A stretch of 64,000 bases of DNA from an uncultured Rhodospirillaceae bacterium (lineage in GTDB: Bacteria > Pseudomonadota > Alphaproteobacteria > Azospirillales > Azospirillaceae): positions 1 to 64,000 of the forward strand of contig CALBDS010000004.1 of NCBI GenBank assembly GCA_937927415.1, in the 5' to 3' direction. Within the stretch, counting starts at the first letter, position 1; every line of letters starts with the position of its first letter. Below are positions 62,626-64,000 of this stretch, piece after piece. The notes under the pieces are model-generated. The model saw only the letters and a list, made by a program, of their open reading frames with translations. It did not search any database and had not been told where the DNA came from. The translations under genes and the position numbers were made by a program.

Positions 62626-63081
62626 ATGCCCAACGCCGTCACCGAGATCCCCGCCGCCCCGTCCGCCGAGGCGCTGGCCCATTTCGAGCGCCGCCTGTCC
62701 CTGGAAACCGACTGCGCCGACGTGAAAAGCGCCCTCTCCGATGGCGGCGATCCCGGATTCGTGCTGGTGGACGTGCGCGGGCGGGCGGCCTTTGCCCGGT
62801 CGCACGTGCCCGGCGCCGTCAACATTCCCCACCGCGACCTGACCGAACGGCGGCTGGCCGCGTGGCCGATGGACACGCTGTTCGTGGTCTATTGCGCCGG
62901 CCCCCATTGCAACGGCGCCGACCGCGGCGCCATCCGGCTGGCCCGGCTGGGGCGCCCGGTCAAGGTGATGATCGGCGGCATGACCGGCTGGGCCGACGAG
63001 GGCTTCCCCGTCGCCGGCTCCGCGCCGTCCGGGGATCACGCCACCGCCGACACGTCCTTGCCGTCGGCCAGCGTGGTGTAA
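62626..63081 (+). CDS. Rhodanese-like domain protein
   Basis: A 151-residue single rhodanese domain protein (FVLVDVRGRAAFARSHVPGAVNIPH as the CH2A-like landmark and VVYCAGPHCNGADRGAI as the active-site loop, Cys near residue 90 of the loop VYC). Likely a thiol sulfurtransferase or sensor of unknown partner. GGAG lies 7 bp before the ATG. The 3' end overlaps by 46 bp the 3' end of the convergent glycosyltransferase. Confidence 0.9.
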   Translation: MPNAVTEIPAAPSAEALAHFERRLSLETDCADVKSALSDGGDPGFVLVDVRGRAAFARSHVPGAVNIPHRDLTERRLAAWPMDTLFVVYCAGPHCNGADRGAIRLARLGRPVKVMIGGMTGWADEGFPVAGSAPSGDHATADTSLPSASVV

Positions 63082-64000
63082 AGGCGCAGGTAGCGTTCCA
63101 CCATCCCTTCCATCGACCCGCGCACGCGGGCGGCGGCGCGGCAGGCTTCGGGGTCCAGCGATTCGCAGGCGTCGATGGCGCGGGCCATGGCCGGCACGCC
63201 ATCCACCCGGAAGCCGGTCACCCCCTCGTCGATCACATCGTCCAGGCCGCTGCCGGAAAAGACCACCGCCGGGGTGCCGCAGGCCATGGCCTCCAGCACC
63301 GGGCGGGGGTCGCCGGCCCCGTCCCGCCCCCCCATCACAAGGCAGCGGGCCGACCCCAGCAGCCAGCGCAGGCGCGAAAACCCCACCGGCCCCAGATAGC
63401 GGCGCACCCCGTCCAGGCGGGGGCGGATCTCCGCTTCGAAATAGCCGCGGTCCGCCTCCGGCCCGGCGATGAGAAGCTGGATATCCGCCGCCGCCGCCGC
63501 GTCCAGCGCGTCGTGGAAGCCGGTGGCGGGTTCCACCGGGCCGGTGGCGACGGCGAACCGCTTCTTGGGCACGCGGATGGCCAGCCGGTCGAGCGCCAGA
63601 CCGGGCAGGATCACCCCGGCCGTCGCCACCCCGGCCGGCAGGGCCGCCATCACCGCCCGCGACACCCCGGCGAACACCGTGCCGGGACGGTCCACCATCA
63701 GGGCATCGGGGGAATAGGCGTCGGCGGAACCGTACAGGGTCACCAGCGCCGGCACCCCCGACGGCGGCAGGGTGTCGGCGAAACCGGGGCCGTGCAGGTG
63801 CACCACATCCACCGGCACCCGCCGCAGCATCTCTTCCACCAGCGCCTTCTGCCGGCCGAGCACGAGGCGGCGGGAGGAATCAGGCAGGCCGGGGCGGGTG
63901 CGCGGCAGCGACACCAGCGTTCCGGCCACGGCCGAACCGTCGCAGGCCAGCACCAGCGACCGATGCCCGGCCCGCACCAGCGCGGCGTCCAGCGCCAGAA
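63036..64000 (-). CDS. Glycosyltransferase, group 1 (GT4-like), 5' end cut by window
   Basis: The C-terminal 321 residues or so of a GT-B glycosyltransferase. The reading frame remains open to the window edge, where LALDAALVRAGHRSLVLA resembles the GHxV loop near a GT4 N-terminus, so only a short stretch is missing. The donor-site region RPVLEAMACGTPAVVFSGSG is the GT4 E-x7-E-type signature with EAMACGTP. HxHGPG near residue 60 is typical. Acceptor unknown. Confidence 0.85.
   Translation of the reverse strand, partial: LALDAALVRAGHRSLVLACDGSAVAGTLVSLPRTRPGLPDSSRRLVLGRQKALVEEMLRRVPVDVVHLHGPGFADTLPPSGVPALVTLYGSADAYSPDALMVDRPGTVFAGVSRAVMAALPAGVATAGVILPGLALDRLAIRVPKKRFAVATGPVEPATGFHDALDAAAAADIQLLIAGPEADRGYFEAEIRPRLDGVRRYLGPVGFSRLRWLLGSARCLVMGGRDGAGDPRPVLEAMACGTPAVVFSGSGLDDVIDEGVTGFRVDGVPAMARAIDACESLDPEACRAAARVRGSMEGMVERYLRLYTTLADGKDVSAVA

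Overview
The window is a GC-rich chromosomal segment from a diazotrophic alphaproteobacterium, most likely of the Rhodospirillales (Azospirillum or a relative). The evidence is NifH/D/K proteins of Azospirillum type, a complete FeMo-co scaffold set, an alphaproteobacterial DUF1476 (F1-ATPase zeta-type) protein, twin phasins with PhaR-like operators, and an ornithine decarboxylase preceded by a structured leader. The species cannot be fixed from sequence reading alone. No rRNA, tRNA, CRISPR array, transposase, integrase or phage gene was found.

Layout. (1) 0.1-9.4 kb: HAD nucleotidase, dapD-dapE, a small membrane protein, DUF1476 protein, a D-Ala-D-Ala carboxypeptidase with SPOR domain, a lipoprotein, an orphan Anbu proteasome-like peptidase, and two phasin genes with matching operator/promoter modules. 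(2) 9.7-12.4 kb: clpS-clpA. (3) 12.4-22.1 kb: the main nif cluster, nifHDK behind a sigma-54 promoter with NifA sites, then nifE-nifN-nifX-DUF269-DUF683-fdxB-nifQ. (4) 22.1-50.4 kb: housekeeping and accessory genes (rsmD-rluB, dodecin, purQL, bolA-grxD, rarD, nadE, a DUF2339 membrane protein, an FMN alpha-hydroxy-acid oxidase, an EpmC-like HExxH protein, a lipid-linked sugar transferase pair, trpBA-accD-folC, a ferric-reductase-like flavoprotein, a CBS protein). It is interrupted at 30.4-31.7 kb by one AT-rich patch carrying an orphan gene with a HEPN-like motif. (5) 51.2-56.6 kb: the second nif cluster, iscA-type-nifU-nifS-nifV-cysE-nifW, with its own NifA site and sigma-54 promoter. (6) 56.6-64 kb: MFS/nitroreductase/LysR module, ornithine/lysine decarboxylase with leader, MgtC-like protein, GlxA-type regulator, rhodanese, and a glycosyltransferase cut by the window edge.

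How the genes work together. NifH and NifDK form nitrogenase. NifEN, NifX, the DUF269 and DUF683 proteins and NifQ build or carry FeMo-co precursors and supply molybdenum. FdxB supplies electrons. NifU/NifS and the A-type carrier make Fe-S clusters, CysE supports the cysteine demand of NifS, NifV makes homocitrate and NifW protects or helps MoFe protein. nifA, nifB, nifZ, draTG and fix genes are not in the window and must lie elsewhere if present.

The most interesting non-routine signals are: the decarboxylase leader (33-codon ORF plus terminator-like hairpin), the duplicated PhaR-like operator modules, the AT-rich HEPN-like orphan, an EpmC-like protein encoded outside its usual lineage, His/Cys-rich tails on NifN and the nif A-type carrier, a 132-bp in-frame tandem repeat in rluB, and a dispersed double-hairpin intergenic repeat.
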